NCBI RefSeq assembly: GCF_000276665.1
Contig: NW_004955433.1
Location: forward strand, 12,452,910-12,516,909
Source of the DNA: Chinchilla lanigera
Lineage: Eukaryota > Chordata > Mammalia > Rodentia > Chinchillidae
DNA length: 64,000 bases
Reading direction: 5' to 3'
Shown here: positions 23,330-35,488 of the stretch, piece by piece
Layout of the letters: every line of letters starts with the position of its first letter
Numbering within the stretch: the stretch's first letter is position 1
The notes under the pieces: generated by a model
Told to the model about the DNA's origin: nothing
The model's database searches: none
The model's input: the letters and a program-made list of their open reading frames with translations, nothing else
Program-made: the position numbers and the translations under genes

Positions 23330-23565
23330 CAGAAGCTTTGATATCAGACAAACTGGCCCAAGTCCTAGTGCTCATTCATGAATCCCATAAACAAAATTTT
23401 TTTGAGCCTCAATTTCCTCATCCATAGAAAATAGGAGTAATAGAAATAAGCTGTCCTGTATGAGAATTAAATAAGACACTGCATGTTACCCAGGAAGCAT
23501 GGAAGTGATCCATCTCACATCCAGGTCATGCGCATTTAGTACATGGTCAATAAATGCATTATGAA
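23330..23565 (+). repeat. MIR-like ancient SINE
   Basis: GAGCCTCAATTTCCTCATCC followed by 'aaaataggagtaatagaaa', a 'gagaattaaataagacactgca' segment and GGTCAATAAATGCATTATGA reproduce the order of MIR's 3' two thirds. Confidence 0.7.
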
Positions 23566-24530
23566 TCAAAATGCTTCACCCACAGTCTCTACATGGCTTC
23601 TTTCCTTGGAATTCATGCTATTAATTCCACACTAATAACAGGCAATTAAGAAATTTAGTCTCATTAGTTCCTTTTACCTGACATGGGTTAAGATAAAAAC
23701 AAACAAACAAAAATACACCCAGTGATCTCATTACCAGGCTACTGTTTTGTCTCCTTCCTGGGCCAGCTAGCACATGTCTGATTCCTGAGTCTGCCCTTTG
23801 GGACAGACCTGTCCTCTCTACAGTGAGGACTTATGGTGTATCTATTCATTGCATACACGCAATAGAACAGCATATTTCAAAGGGGGAGCTATTGCTTTGA
23901 TTTAATGAGGAGACTTAAGGTACTTTCCTAAACAGAGAACACACATTCTGTTTAAACATGCATGGTATAGTTATAAAACTTAAAGTGTTCAACTACATAG
24001 GAAATCTCACCATATTATCCAAAGTAGAAATCATACGGCTCCATTTTCTAGTTTTTTTGTGGGGAAAAAAGATATCCCTCTCTTCCTCACTCTCCCCCCA
24101 AAATCATTAATCATTGAAATGCTTTTTAAAAATTTTTCCTTATTCATCATAAGGTTCCTAGCTAAGACCATTATAACAAAAGAGAAATTAGTAAGAACAA
24201 AGCATACAAATGTCTAATCAAGAGTTTCATGTGACAACAAGGCCTTCAGAACTGAAGAGTCAAAGAAACAGTGAAACCTGTGTATTTTTATGCTTCAGTT
24301 TGATGAAAAGTGGACAGTTGTGTCCAAGTGTGATGTGGAAGATCTTCTGTAATAAACTGAGGCATGCTTTGTGTGGCCTGTGTTCAGATTCTTCTCAGTA
24401 TAGCATTACAATATTGCTTCTTCCTGGGGCACCTGTCACTGAGGGTTCTTAAGGGAGAAAACAGGGACAAGATGGGAGTGACCCTTCTTGGCTTTGCTGT
24501 CTGCTTCAGGATGGGTGAAAGACAGAGTGA
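23566..24530. other. Non-genic sequence
   Basis: No recognised repeat or exon. Plus-strand frames around 24210-24576 run into the microsatellite and are not credible genes. Confidence 0.4.
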
Positions 24531-24592
<62 letters not shown>

Positions 24593-24593
24593 C

Positions 24594-24639
<46 letters not shown>

Positions 24640-24670
24640 GAGGGGAGAGAGAGAGAGAGAAAGAGACAGA
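24531..24670. repeat. Compound microsatellite (GT)n-(GA)n
   Basis: About 20 GT units are followed directly by about 80 bp of GA-rich repeat with CAGA and GATAGG interruptions. It creates artefactual Cys/Val- and Arg/Glu-repeat frames on one strand and Ser/Leu- and Thr/His-repeat frames on the other. Confidence 0.97.
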
Positions 24671-24865
24671 GACTTTCCTGATTCTGCTGTTTCTATTCCC
24701 AGGTTCCACATTTTGGGGTACGGTGTCCTGAGTTTCACATATCCTATTTCTTCCTTTCATCCTTTCATTTTGATTTAGTTTATGTGACTGGCCCTTTCTG
24801 GTCTTTTGACTGAATACCTAGTTTATTTTGGTCATCACTCCTGATTTTTCAATAAATACTTTTAT

Positions 24866-24953
24866 TTTCATTTTCATTTTTGGTACCAGGAATTGAGCTC
24901 AGGACCTTGCGCTTGGCAGGCAGGTGCTGTGCCACTGAGCTACACCCCTGGCC
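24866..24953 (-). mobile_element. ID-type SINE with TSD
   Basis: Reverse copy: TTTGGTACCAGGAATTGAGC, then the B-box region and complement of the 5' end CTACACCCCTGGCCC. Direct repeats CAATAAATACTTTTA lie at 24850-24864 and 24954-24968. Confidence 0.88.
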
Positions 24954-24968
24954 CAATAAATACTTTTA

Positions 24969-25959
24969 AGACTAAAAATTATCCACTCAATTCAATTTTA
25001 ACTGTGTCCAAGTTTTTTCTATATATTGATTTTGTTATCTTTCATAACTGAACAGTTCATAATTTTATACTTTTATTATTTTCTATCCAAGAGTTGCTGC
25101 TGTACAGGTCTAGGGGTCAGAAGCCTCAGCTGCATTTCTCTGGGCAAGAATCAAGTGGTGGCAGACCTCTGCTTGCTTCCACACCTAGCTCTAGAGGACA
25201 TTCTGTTTTTTCCTTCCCTTTTCAGTAAGCAGTGGCCGCCCTCACTCCCTCTCTCCTGGCTCCACCCCTTTGAGGGGAAAGCCAGCAGGGCTGAGCTGAG
25301 TCTTTCCCACGTTCCGCCCCCTCACGCTAACACTGCTCCCCCTCTCATGCACACTTAGGGACACTAGATCCGTCTTGATAATCCGGGACAATTAGTGACC
25401 TTAATTCCATCTGCAACTGTGATGCAGCGTATTCATAGGTACTGTGAACTGGGACTTGGACACTTCAGAAAGATCATTATTCTGCCCACCACAAGTTTAC
25501 ACTTTTCTAAACTATGTGCACTTGTTAACGTACAAATATGTATTACTTTTATAACTTAAAAGTATCTGATAGTGGCTCTTGAAAGTCAAAGGCATTAAAT
25601 ATAATTTTATAATGATAAAAAATGTGATGTTCCAGGATTAGGAATAAATATTCCATAAATGGAAAATTCCCAAAGACCCGCCAACCTGGAGACATATATA
25701 AGTGGAATATGGCACTAGACTCGGTATTTTTCAGGCCATAGAAGAAAATGAATGGGACAACTCACAAGAGGTTACCTGAGATGTTACTGGAGGTGAAAAG
25801 TGTGACCTTTATTCATACCATACTCATGAATAAACCTCATGAGGGTTTGCAAAACCTTGAAAACTTGCAAGAACTTGAAAAAAATTAAGTAGTGGAAAAA
25901 GATGTAGGAAAACATACCTATAATCTTAGGTAGTGAAAGCCTTCCTTATACCCTGGGCC
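24969..25959. other. Non-genic sequence
   Basis: A 110-codon plus-strand frame at 25026-25358 ends in a proline/leucine-rich stretch and has no recognisable domain. 25260-25340 is GC-rich. 25600-25960 is AT-rich and may be further old L1 but was not recognised with confidence. Confidence 0.35.
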
Positions 25960-26310
25960 TTATGCAGCAGTCCATAAAGCACAAGTTAATAATATTAAGA
26001 CAAAACAAAGGCAACAGGCTGAGAAAACAATACTTGGTAATGTATGTTCAAGAGAAGCAGAATCCATAATCAATAAAGATCTTTTGTGATCTGACAAAAA
26101 GGCAGTCCTAAAGGAAACTGAACAAAAGACATGAACAGCCCGGTTCTCAGAAGAAATGTGATGGCAATAAATATGTGAAATCACACTCAACTCATTAATT
26201 AGGAAAGTTAAGTTATAAGTTAAAAAAGAAGTATTTCTCTCGACACAATATGTTCACTAAAAGTACAGACACTGATGTGCTAAGTCAGGGTTTGAAGCAA
26301 GGTCCTGATG
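25960..26310 (+). mobile_element. Old L1 3'-region fragment
   Basis: GACATGAACAGCCCGGTTCT with 'cagaagaaatgtgatggcaataaatatgtgaaa' and 'actcattaattaggaaa' correspond to the L1 ORF2 3' segment ('gacatgaacaggcaattcacagaag...ccaataaacatatgaaaa'). Confidence 0.6.
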
Positions 26311-26470
26311 CTGATTATTCACAATGGTAAAGTCAGTTTCCTGATATGAAAATAGGGATGATAATAATACATCTTAACTCTGAATTATGATAATGATGGA
26401 AGGAGTTACTACACGTAACGTGTTCTGAATAAGGCCTGTGCAGAGTAGTCACTCAGTAATGGTGATTCCA
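26311..26470 (+). repeat. MIR-like ancient SINE
   Basis: AGTCAGTTTCCTGATATGAA, then 'aatagggatgataataatac' and 'agtagtcactcagtaatggtg' follow the MIR 3' half. It sits within old L1 sequence. Confidence 0.6.
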
Positions 26471-26960
26471 TACTGTATTATGACATAAGCACAAAGATGC
26501 TCACCTGCACATGCTACAACACACACACTGGCACAGAAGTTCACCAAGTATCATCTGCTGCAGCAAAAACTGAAAGACCATGAATGACATTAACAGGCAA
26601 CAGACAGATAAATTTTGAACCTTTAAGATACAGAATAACAAAACTAGCCATTAAAAAGCATGAAGATTATCTGCAGCACCAATATAACAAGATTTCTACA
26701 ATAAATTAAGTGAGAAAAAAGCAAGTCACAGACTTCTACAGAATTCTCTATATTCTTGAATATATACACATAAATAGATATGCATATATGTTCACATATG
26801 ATACACACAGGAAATGTTACAGAAAGAGTCCAAACTATCACCAAAGGTGGCCACCACGCAAGGATTTGATTGTGGCAGAGGGTCAAAGGAAAAACTGATC
26901 AAGTAAACTGTATTTTTCTTTTAAGGGAATTGAATATTTTAAAAATTATTTACAAATTGA
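26471..26960 (+). mobile_element. Old L1 3' end
   Basis: Segments such as 'ccattaaaaagcatgaagatt', 'cagaattctctatattcttgaatatatacac' and GGTCAAAGGAAAAACTGATC fit old L1 3' end and 3' UTR. It continues the fragment at 25960. Confidence 0.5.
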
Positions 26961-29820
26961 TAATAAAAACATGGTCAATTAGAGTAAATTATTAAAAAAC
27001 AGACACAATGACAATGGTAAGAAGAAAATTATGAAATTGTAACTTTTTTCTAAGAAAAGTTAGACTGGCAAAGGAATTAGTCTAGTCATGCTTCAAAGAA
27101 TGTCAGTTCAGTGATGGGTTTTCAAATACTTCAGATGTAGGTTAAGAATGTGAAAGCCGTACATCTCGAAGGACACTCTATAGTAAATAGTCTCCATTCA
27201 TTGCTTCCATTGTACATAATATTTTGCTAAGTTTTACATCTCCAGGAAAGTAATGTTTGCAAACTCAAACCGTGGGCCTTCAATATCACTTTAGATGACA
27301 TAAACAAATTAAAATAAGGCCAATGTAAGTCAGTTGTGTTTATCAACCTGATCCCCTCTGAAAAGGAGAAATGAAGGCAAATACCCTTTAATACTATTTA
27401 TTAGTGGAGTAATATAATACATTTTGACAAGTTGAACAGTTGTAACAGGCGGCTGTTAAAATCTCTACAGGGCCTGTTTAGAATGAAAACAGGAGTGAGA
27501 GACAGCTCTATAACTGGGTTTTAAGAACAGCTCAGCCATCAACTATATCCTAAGCAAGTACTTTTATCCAGTTAATTTACGGAGTGAATCCCTTAGGGTC
27601 TCCAGCTGTCTACCACTGCAGCTCATTAGAGCCCAATATCCAACTTTTCTTATTGTAGCACTGAAAGCTTGTATGCTTAAAATGTAATTAAACTTAAAAC
27701 AAACAAGATCTTTATTCCCCGACAGTCCTGCTCTTTTTAAATTGACAAAGGCATGAACTTATATAGGATTATTTAGAAAGCACTATACGTTTCAGCCACT
27801 TATGGCAAGACATTTGCCCAACTGTTCATCCCGCATGCAATTAGAAATCTAAATACTTGGGTAACGGGTTTCTATTGGGAATTAAACTTGCAGATCTCTT
27901 ACAAACGGGTAATGTGGTAAGACTTGCTGTCCAATGAGGTGTCTTATTGAAATATCCCAGGCCGTTTCACTTGTCACAGCTGTCGTTTCAGCCGCCTGCA
28001 CTCACAGTGTATAGCTTTCATTACGAAAATAGAAATTTGTGTCCTAAGTGCTGTTACATTACTAATGCTAAATATTTAATTCCCTGGGGTTCCAATTATG
28101 GTTGAGCACTGGCAACACTGATTCTACTTTTTAATAACAACTGTAAAAGCAATTTGAGCATTTTTCAATTAATTAAATACATAGTGAACGAGTAACCTCT
28201 TGTCATTTTGCCCTCCAGGACCTGAGCTAATTGGTGCAGAATAAAATGTTTTGAAAATTAACTGATATTCTGTTCTGCACACTGTTATACCATTAAATTA
28301 CAGTTTGCAAAATGAAGTTTGTCTTCTAATAGTTACACTCAATATAGTTTGCAGATGTGAGAAAGTACCTACGTTTTAAGTATTTAGCAGTGCCCACAAT
28401 TAGAGCCAAGTTCAAAGTCAAGCACAGCTTCTCTAAACACCAGTCAGTACCAATAATACTTCGCATTGTTCACAGACAAATGTAACAAATTTCAACACAG
28501 GGAAGTTCCCCAGATTCCATGACATGTTTTCACAGTTTAGTTTAAATATTTTGAAAGTTTGCTTGCAAGAATTCCTATCATTAATTATGTTCACACAGAA
28601 AGGCTCAAAAACAAATTCTTAGATTTTTTCTTTTTTCTAAAAGAGAAAGCCACAAACCAAATGTCTGGGAAAGTCCTTCCTTCTTAGACACTTTGTTGCA
28701 GTTTCTCATTTCACCATAGAAAGATGCCATAAATCAGCTCCAACTTGGTGTTTCAGCTGAAAACAATGAATCAAAAAAGCAGATGCCACATTTTAAAATG
28801 AACCTTTTCCTGCAGGAGAATGAAATGTGATTAAAGAGACCATCTTCTTGTAGAAAAGCGTCTCTGACAGGTGTTCTTCCAGCTCTGAGTCTTGATTGGC
28901 CATAATCTAAAATCCATGCCCGCAGAAGTGAATGTCTTTGCGGCAGCTGTCTGTCTAACAGAGATGATCCCCTAAACAGGTTTTACTGAATGAGGAGTCT
29001 CAGCAGAAGCATTATGGATCATGGAGTAAGACACAGAGAGTGAAATTAATCACTCTGGGAGAGAGGGGAAAATAATAGGGAAAATTTAATCATTTCCATA
29101 CCAATCTTTAGCGTTTAAATCTTTAATATTTCTAAGATTATGGTAACATCTTAGAGAAATGAATCTAATTACAGGATTAATTTAGTAGCACCAGTCATTC
29201 AATGTAAGTAGATCAGCCTAAATTTCTGATTTTCTTTTAAAACTAAAGAGGATAATAAGGACATTTTAGAACTCTGGGGTTGAGTTGACTTTTTACAAAG
29301 TAATCTGAGGTCCATCAGCAAATACACACACCTACATATAAATAAAAAGAAAAAATATATATTTGTTGAAGGATTATTTAAATGTTAACCTATATGGAAT
29401 GTAACATCTTAATAGAGCATCAAAAACACTAGCTAAATACAACCTGTCATTAACACTTCTTTTCCTTTTTTTTGGTGATAGGATTAACAAGTCTTAAAAA
29501 CAATAAGCTACAGAATCTGTAAGTAACATATCAATTATTTTTGACAAAGATTATTTTTCAAACCCAAAGAACAGCTATATTTTAAAAATCTAAAAGCAAA
29601 AGAATTTGCCCTTTCAAAATAAGTGGTACAGACACTGTTTTAAGAAATGGTCAGAATTTATTCCCAAATATTTATGTACCTGGTTTTGAAAAACATTTTC
29701 ATTAACTGACTACTAACATGTGACCAAAACACAATTAAGCAAAATAATACCTAGTTTTCTAAAAACATCAGAACATTAAGGTCACTATATTTAGTACCAA
29801 TTAACCCAAATTACTGCATC
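26961..29820. promoter_or_regulatory. 2.9-kb repeat-free block, CNE-like (possible enhancers)
   Basis: No SINE, LTR, L1 or MIR is seen over nearly 3 kb. 27.6-28.9 kb is dense in TAATTA/ATTAAT homeodomain-type cores, ATTTGCAT-like and TTTCCT stretches, and a CAGCTG E-box near 27976. There are no frames of note. The pattern resembles deeply conserved developmental enhancers, but conservation cannot be measured here. Confidence 0.4.
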
Positions 29821-30366
29821 CACCTGGCCAGCTGGAGTTGGTTGTTGAATACCCAATGGGCAGCCTTAGCCCTATCCAGGGGCTACAGGATGATGAGCCT
29901 TCTCCCCCTCAGCATCACATGTCTTGTGATCAATTTCCCCTCCCCTTCTCTGTGTGATCTGATACTCCACGTACTCAGAGGGTTTGGTGACCCCAGTCTA
30001 CACAGTCAGAACTACGTCTCATTATCACGCACAAGAGAAGTATTAGAACTAGTGGAAAAATCCACAGGCACTGCAAGAAATGGGTGTGGGCCCAAACTTG
30101 TGAGTGCCAACAGTGGGGTGACCTCAGCAGAGTCACTCTCTACTGCTGCACCTCTGGCCTCCTGGCTATGACACAAGGGACAATATAATCTTTGCACTGT
30201 TTTGAAGCCCTGATGGGGAAAGATAAAGACAGCAGAGAAGGTGTAACATAGTATGCAAAACCCCAAAGCTTAGGTCCAAGGTTCACCTGCTGGCACTTCC
30301 AACAAAGCATTTTTCATTGGTACTGTGCTAAGAACCTAGGTATGGTAAAGAACTGTATGTAATGTA
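29821..30366. other. Non-genic sequence
   Basis: A 109-codon plus-strand frame (29842-30171) and an overlapping minus-strand frame (30012-30266) show no recognisable protein and no clear splice context. The block may be an unidentified LTR. Confidence 0.35.
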
Positions 30367-30752
30367 TCTTAGTTACTTTTCTCATTACTGAGACAAAATA
30401 CCCTACACCCAAAGTTAAGGGAGGAAAGGTTCACGTAGCTCAAAGTTTGCAGTGGTTTAAGTCCGTAACTGGCTGGCTCCAAGCCAGGGTGGAACTGCAG
30501 AGGAGAAACAGTTCATGGCAGGCAGAAAGTAGCAAAGCAACTAGGAAGGACCACAGCTTTCTATCCCTTATATCTTATCTAGGTTACTTAGGGTGGGTAG
30601 CACTCACTCCCTTAATCCTAATGTCCTCAATCCTAGCATTGCACCATGAATCAATTCCAGTGTCACACACTCTAGACCCAACCATCTTTGAAAAAGCCCC
30701 ACCTATAATTGCATGAGGCTTTGAGGGAACATCTAGATACAAGCCGTAACAT
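30367..30752 (-). mobile_element. MaLR-type solo LTR (rodent type)
   Basis: Reverse orientation: AGTTACTTTTCTCATTACTG, then ACAAAATACCCTACA, 'gctggctccaagccagg', 'cctagcattgcaccatgaatc' and 'taattgcatgaggctttgagggaacatctag'. These are the complements of the LTR 3' end ('gtattttgtctcagcaatgagaaaagtaact') and 5' end ('gatgtcc...ctcatgca'). Confidence 0.8.
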
Positions 30753-30820
30753 AACATATCCAAAATAATGTGCAAGACAAAAAGAAAAACTACATTATGG
30801 GCTCTGTAATTTTACTCATA

Positions 30821-30864
<44 letters not shown>

Positions 30865-30970
30865 ATGTATTTTTTTTTTAAATGAAGGCTTTACCTTTAG
30901 TCCCAGTGAAGTACAAGCCAAGAGAACGTATGTTTAGGGTTTATAAACAATAAGATAAAGAAGAGAAGGG
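30753..30970. repeat. (TA)n microsatellite, 30818-30866, in non-genic DNA
   Basis: About 24 TA units interrupted by a single CA, followed by poly-T. Flanking sequence has no recognised feature. Confidence 0.85.
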
Positions 30971-31047
30971 ATGGGCTGCAAGGTAGCTTTGTGGTAGAAT
31001 GCTTGCCTTTATGTGTGAGACCCAAGGAGTGATCCCCAGCACTACAA
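30971..31047 (+). mobile_element. ID-type SINE, old
   Basis: GGGCTGCAAGGTAGCTTTGT through GTGATCCCCAGCACTACAAA follows the ID order, with A and B boxes mutated. Confidence 0.7.
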
Positions 31048-32175
31048 ATGAGAGGAAAGGGGGTTTTAGCAGAATAGTATTATATAGCCATAAAAAAAGC
31101 TTGTGAACTTAAAATGAGGCATATTTTAAATTGGGTTTTTTATTCTAGCTTGTGTTCAACTAGTTCCCTTGAGTCTGTGACTCAGGCCTCAGAGCTTCCC
31201 TGTCTTGGCTGGAAGCAGAGCTCTGGGAGGAGGAGAAGAAAGTGTAGAGGAGCCAGGAGCCACACCTCCTCCCTCTCATTGCCCACGGTTAAAACCTACT
31301 TGCTTGTGAATAAGACTCTAAAGAGGGTCCAGAATTGCTTGCAAGTAAATACAGACTTCAGAGTCTGACCATCCATGGCCTGGGGAAGCCTTTCCATACT
31401 CTGGCCATATTCTAACAAGCTCCATCATCTGATCTCCAAGTCCACAGACGCCTAACAGCAGTGACTTGAAAGTCAGAAGGAGACTTAGCGAGAAGACCAG
31501 TGAAAAATACAGCAGGCGGCAATCAGAAACACGGAAGGGTTTTAAGCAGGGACAATGAGAGCTAAAGCAACAACAAACAACTAAAACAAAGTACCTAAGT
31601 CACTTAATGAGAACTGAGTTACACAGTCCAAGTCTTACTGATGACCATGAGTTATTGTCAAAGTTAAATGAGACTTCATATATTGTTTCCAGGTTAAGAA
31701 GTGAACATATTATAGAAAGATTTCCAACACAAATAGTTAATGTTAATTCTTAAAACTTGGCTATCTTGAATAACCCACTCCCCAAGGGTTCCAGATTATA
31801 GTGGTTTTACTGTAGTTAGATAGTTTTATGGCTAATGCACTGTGGTATAAATAAATATAGCTTAGGCTAAGTGTCTCCACTGAAAATATGTGTGCTATAA
31901 AATGACAAATAAAATAGGTCAATAACTAAAGTCATAGTAAATAACTCAAGCATAAAAGCACATAACATTAGAACAAACTAAAATAAGCCAGTCCTCTCTA
32001 AAATTGACAATAAATTTATTCAAAATGGTCTTTCAAAATGAAAAACTAAATGTCCCAGGATAAATAGTGAGAAGAGAGGTTGTGAACTTATACACATTAC
32101 ACTCATGAGAAAAAGCTATAGAAAAACAAACTTAGTTTATGCATCTGTGTGATGAACAACTAATACGCCCTGTCG
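31048..32175. other. Non-genic sequence
   Basis: No recognised repeat. An 84-codon plus-strand frame at 31114-31368 has no recognisable product. The right half is AT-rich. Confidence 0.4.
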
Positions 32176-32574
32176 CTGTGATGGTTCATCTTGAGGGTCA
32201 ACTGACTGGAATGAGATTCATGGAGAAGCGGCTGAATTGGAAAGGCACTAACATCATCAATGGGTTAACCCATTGATAAATTCATAGCAGAATGAGCAAT
32301 TCAGAGTTGGGGCCTAATCAGAGGAAGTGGGTCATGGGGACATGACCTTGAGGACTGTTCTTCCCCTCTGACTTTTTCCAGCCCATGGTGTTTCCTGGGT
32401 ACCAAGAGTTGAGTGGCTTTGTTCCACTGTACCTTTCTCCATGATGTTTTTGTGTTGGGGTTACCTGATCACGGACCAACACTTCTGAAATCATGAGCCA
32501 AAAATAAACCTCTCCTCCTTTAAGTCGTAGATGCCAGGTATTTTGTCCCAGCACTGGAAAGCTGACCAACCCAC
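32176..32574 (+). mobile_element. MaLR-type solo LTR
   Basis: Starts TGTGATGGTTCATCTTGAGG, contains GGGTCATGGGGACATGACCT, 'tcatgagccaaaaataaacctctcctcc' (polyadenylation signal) and ends GGTATTTTGTCCCAGCACTG. Order and length fit a rodent MaLR solo LTR. Confidence 0.82.
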
Positions 32575-33265
32575 CATTTTGATTCAGCTTTTACATTGTA
32601 AAGATGTGGGTGCTCCATAAATTACTGTTGAACCAAAATGTAGTTTACAAATGTCTGGATGCCAGATTCAGAAAAGATGAGAGATATCAGTAATATCATT
32701 AACTCTTCTCAACCTGGGTTAAAGATCTTATAAACACAGGACACAGGAAGGTCTCTAGAGCTTCCACTGCACCATCCAAGGACATGTTAGACCTCTGCAC
32801 TCATAAGTGGGTAGGTGCAGATTGTTCAGTGTTTATGTTACTTTGAGAAAAGAAAGATCTGGGGGTTTAAGAACTGCAGTGGTAAACCCATTGAGATCTC
32901 ATAACAGGCTGTTAGGAGGCAGGGCAGAGGAAGGGGGACATTCTCTCTCCTTTAAAGTCCAGTCTACAGGTGGTTTTATAAATGCTACTGCAACACTTTT
33001 GTAAAAGTGTCACTAGATCACGGTCACATCCTTTTGTCTATGGCTGCTTTTATACTGCAATGACAAAGCAGTTGCAAGAGAGATTACCTGGAAAAGAAAC
33101 CCAAAGTATTCACTATGTGGTTCTTTACAGAAAAAGTTGGTCAACCCCTTCTGCAGAACATCTCCACCTGAGAAGGGTATGAATCTCAGCAAATCTCCTC
33201 CATCCTGGAAAGCTACCCTCCTTGTGCCTCACTGTAAGAAGCCTCTTCTGTATTAATACCCCTTG
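32575..33265. other. Non-genic sequence
   Basis: No recognised repeat or exon; short plus-strand frames at 32807-33182 only. Confidence 0.4.
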
Positions 33266-33705
33266 TTTTGATTTATAGCTAGATGTCCCTCCAAATCCTC
33301 ATGTGCCTATATGTGGGGCTTTGGGAAGGTGACTGGATCATGGGGGTGGGATGATCATCAGTGGATGAGTCCACTGGTAAGTTTATAGCTAAAAGTGATG
33401 CTGGGAGGTGGAGCTTGGTCAGAGGAGGCGGGTCACTGTGGACATGGTCTGGAAGGCTGTAGCTCTCTGCCTGGCTGCAGTGCTCTTCCTGGCTGTAGCT
33501 CTCTGCCAGGCTGCTCCTTTGACTCTGCTTGCAGGCTGCCATGATATGAGCAGCTATTCCTCTGCTATGCCTCTCTACCATACTGTCCTGCCATGGAGCT
33601 ACTGTATTGTAGACTGAAACCTCTATAAAATGTGAGCTTTTACTCCTTTAAGTTGTGGGTGTCCAGTATTGAGTTTCTGTGACTAGAAAGTAACTAAGAC
33701 ACCCA
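33266..33705 (+). mobile_element. MaLR-type solo LTR with internal duplication
   Basis: GATGTCCCTCCAAATCCTCA near the start and TTTAAGTTGTGGGTGTCCAG near the end mark a rodent MaLR LTR. A ~36-bp unit (GGCTGTAGCTCTCTGCCTGG...) is tandemly repeated at about 33454-33515, lengthening the element and creating frames on both strands. Confidence 0.82.
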
Positions 33706-33775
33706 ATCTTACCCAGGCTCATTTGTTGAGATGCCAGATCTTGCATTATTCAGTATTGACTCCTGCCTAAAAGTT

Positions 33776-34150
33776 TGTTATTGTTTATATCTGGATGTCC
33801 TGTCAAAGTGTCATGTGATCATAGGTGGGGCTTTTGGGAGCTGACCTGTAAGCTGTAAGGGGCCTTACAGCTGACACCCTCTGAGTAGATGCAGTCTTGT
33901 TGGAAGAGGTGCATCACTGGGGGCATAGCCTACAAGGCCATACCTCCCTTCCAGGCTCCTCCTTTGATTCTCTTCCTGCTTCCTGGTTGCCATCCCACAA
34001 ACCGCTCTCTGCCCAAGCCCTCTCACATTCCCTTCCTGCCTTGGACCTGGCCTAACATGGACTAAACAGATGACTAAAATAAACCTCTTCTCCTTTAAAT
34101 TGTGGTTCTTGGGTATTTTGTCCCAGCAAGGAGAAAAAGTAACTAAGATA
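33776..34150 (+). mobile_element. MaLR-type solo LTR
   Basis: GGATGTCCTGTCAAAGTGTC near the start, 'ggaagaggtgcatcactgggggcatagcc' in the middle, ACTAAAATAAACCTCTTCTC and GGGTATTTTGTCCCAGCAAG at the end. It lies 70 bp from the preceding LTR in the same orientation, but the two differ enough to be separate insertions. Confidence 0.82.
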
Positions 34151-34325
34151 AGGTTTAAGACACATCCATCTTTCCAGCTGTGAAATGTCCAATGAAGATG
34201 CAATACAGTGAAATTATCATAGGTCTGGCTTAGCATATAAATTCCCTTTCTTGCTCTATACTTATACAACACTTATTGAGCATCTGGCCTTTGACTTCAA
34301 GTGTAGAAATCTTAAAAAGAAAGAT

Positions 34326-34407
34326 GTTGGCTAGGATGTAGCTAAGAGGCACATGTATGAGGCCTTGAGTTCCACCCTCAGGATCAAAAAAAAAAAAAAA
34401 AAAAAAT
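34326..34407 (+). mobile_element. ID-type SINE, degraded, with poly-A tail
   Basis: TTGGCTAGGATGTAGCTAAG through TTCCACCCTCAGGATC follows the ID order with a deletion in the B-box region. It ends in a ~21-A tail. Confidence 0.65.
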
Positions 34408-34970
34408 CAACAAAAACCAAGGAAGGTGTTAAAACATGTGAGATCTTGCCAAGAAAAGGTAAGCAGCAGGAAAAGCACAGGTGTGGGGATAGAAGCACAT
34501 CCTCCAAGAAAACAGAAAAGGTTGTCCAGGCTGGGGGTATGGAAGGAAACTGGCTGAGTCCACCAATTAAGTGGTGATCTTGTGAATGGTCCCAAGAAAC
34601 TGAGAAGTATTAGGCAGAAGGATTCTTCTGGAGGATTTAAGTGAGGGCATGACAATTAGATCTCATTTTAGCAAGTCCTTCTGACAGCAAGGATGAGGTA
34701 ATGGGAAGTGGGGGACGTCTGTGCTTACCCCTCTATGTCCAGTCCAGAAACCCTCATTATGCTTCCAAGTCCACTGCAGACAATATGAACTTCTCTGGGT
34801 ATTAGGATAGAGTCTAGACAATTGCAAGAAGGGGATCTTTCCATTCCAAATCATTATTCAAATTATCAGTTTCTTGACTCTTCCTGGTCCCATGCTGCTT
34901 CTATCTGCAAGTGAAAAACAACTGTTAGTGCTGGTTGCTTTGTTCTGTTTCTAATTTCTAATCTGCTGTT
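34408..34970. other. Non-genic sequence
   Basis: No recognised repeat or exon. Minus-strand frames at 34407-34655 and 34663-34854 are unsupported. Confidence 0.4.
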
Positions 34971-35362
34971 GCATTAGTTAACTGCTCTTACTAAAACAAA
35001 ATACCTGAGATAATTAACTTGTAAGAAGAAAAGCTTTACTTTAGTTCATAGTTTCATAGTTTTAGAGATTGTAGTACATGATTGGCTGCTCTTATTGCTT
35101 TGGGCCTGGGGTGGGGCAGCACATCATGGTGAGAGAGCATGGCAAAGCAAAGCCACTCACATTATAAACCAGGAAACAAAGAGGAAGAGACCAGGGTCTC
35201 ACAGTCCTTACTGAAAGGACATCCTCTGCTCACTGACCTAAGGGCTTCCCACTATGGTCCATATGCCAACAGTTCTACCACATTCCAATGGCACCACCTT
35301 AGGGGCAAAACCTTCAACACACAGGCCCTAGGGGGACATTTAGATCCCAACTATAGCAGTTA
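34971..35362 (-). mobile_element. MaLR-type solo LTR
   Basis: Reverse orientation: TAGTTAACTGCTCTTACTAA, ACAAAATACCTGAGATAATT, 'ccaatggcaccaccttaggggc' and 'gggggacatttagatcccaactata' are complements of the typical MaLR ends. Confidence 0.8.
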
Positions 35363-35452
35363 CAGAGATTTTTGTATGATACAAAATTATATACTTGGGT
35401 ATTGTGGCAATGTCAAATTGCTATACAAATCCCTACATGTTTTCATTTTACG

Positions 35453-35454
<2 letters not shown>

Positions 35455-35488
<34 letters not shown>

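Noticed and set aside
24436..24778. Frames encoding Cys-Val, Arg-Glu, Ser-Leu and Thr-His repeats on both strands
   Set aside because: Pure translation artefact of the GT/GA microsatellite.
30818..30866. Possible hairpin or replication origin from the TA run
   Set aside because: Simple (TA)n microsatellite; nothing around it supports a specific function.
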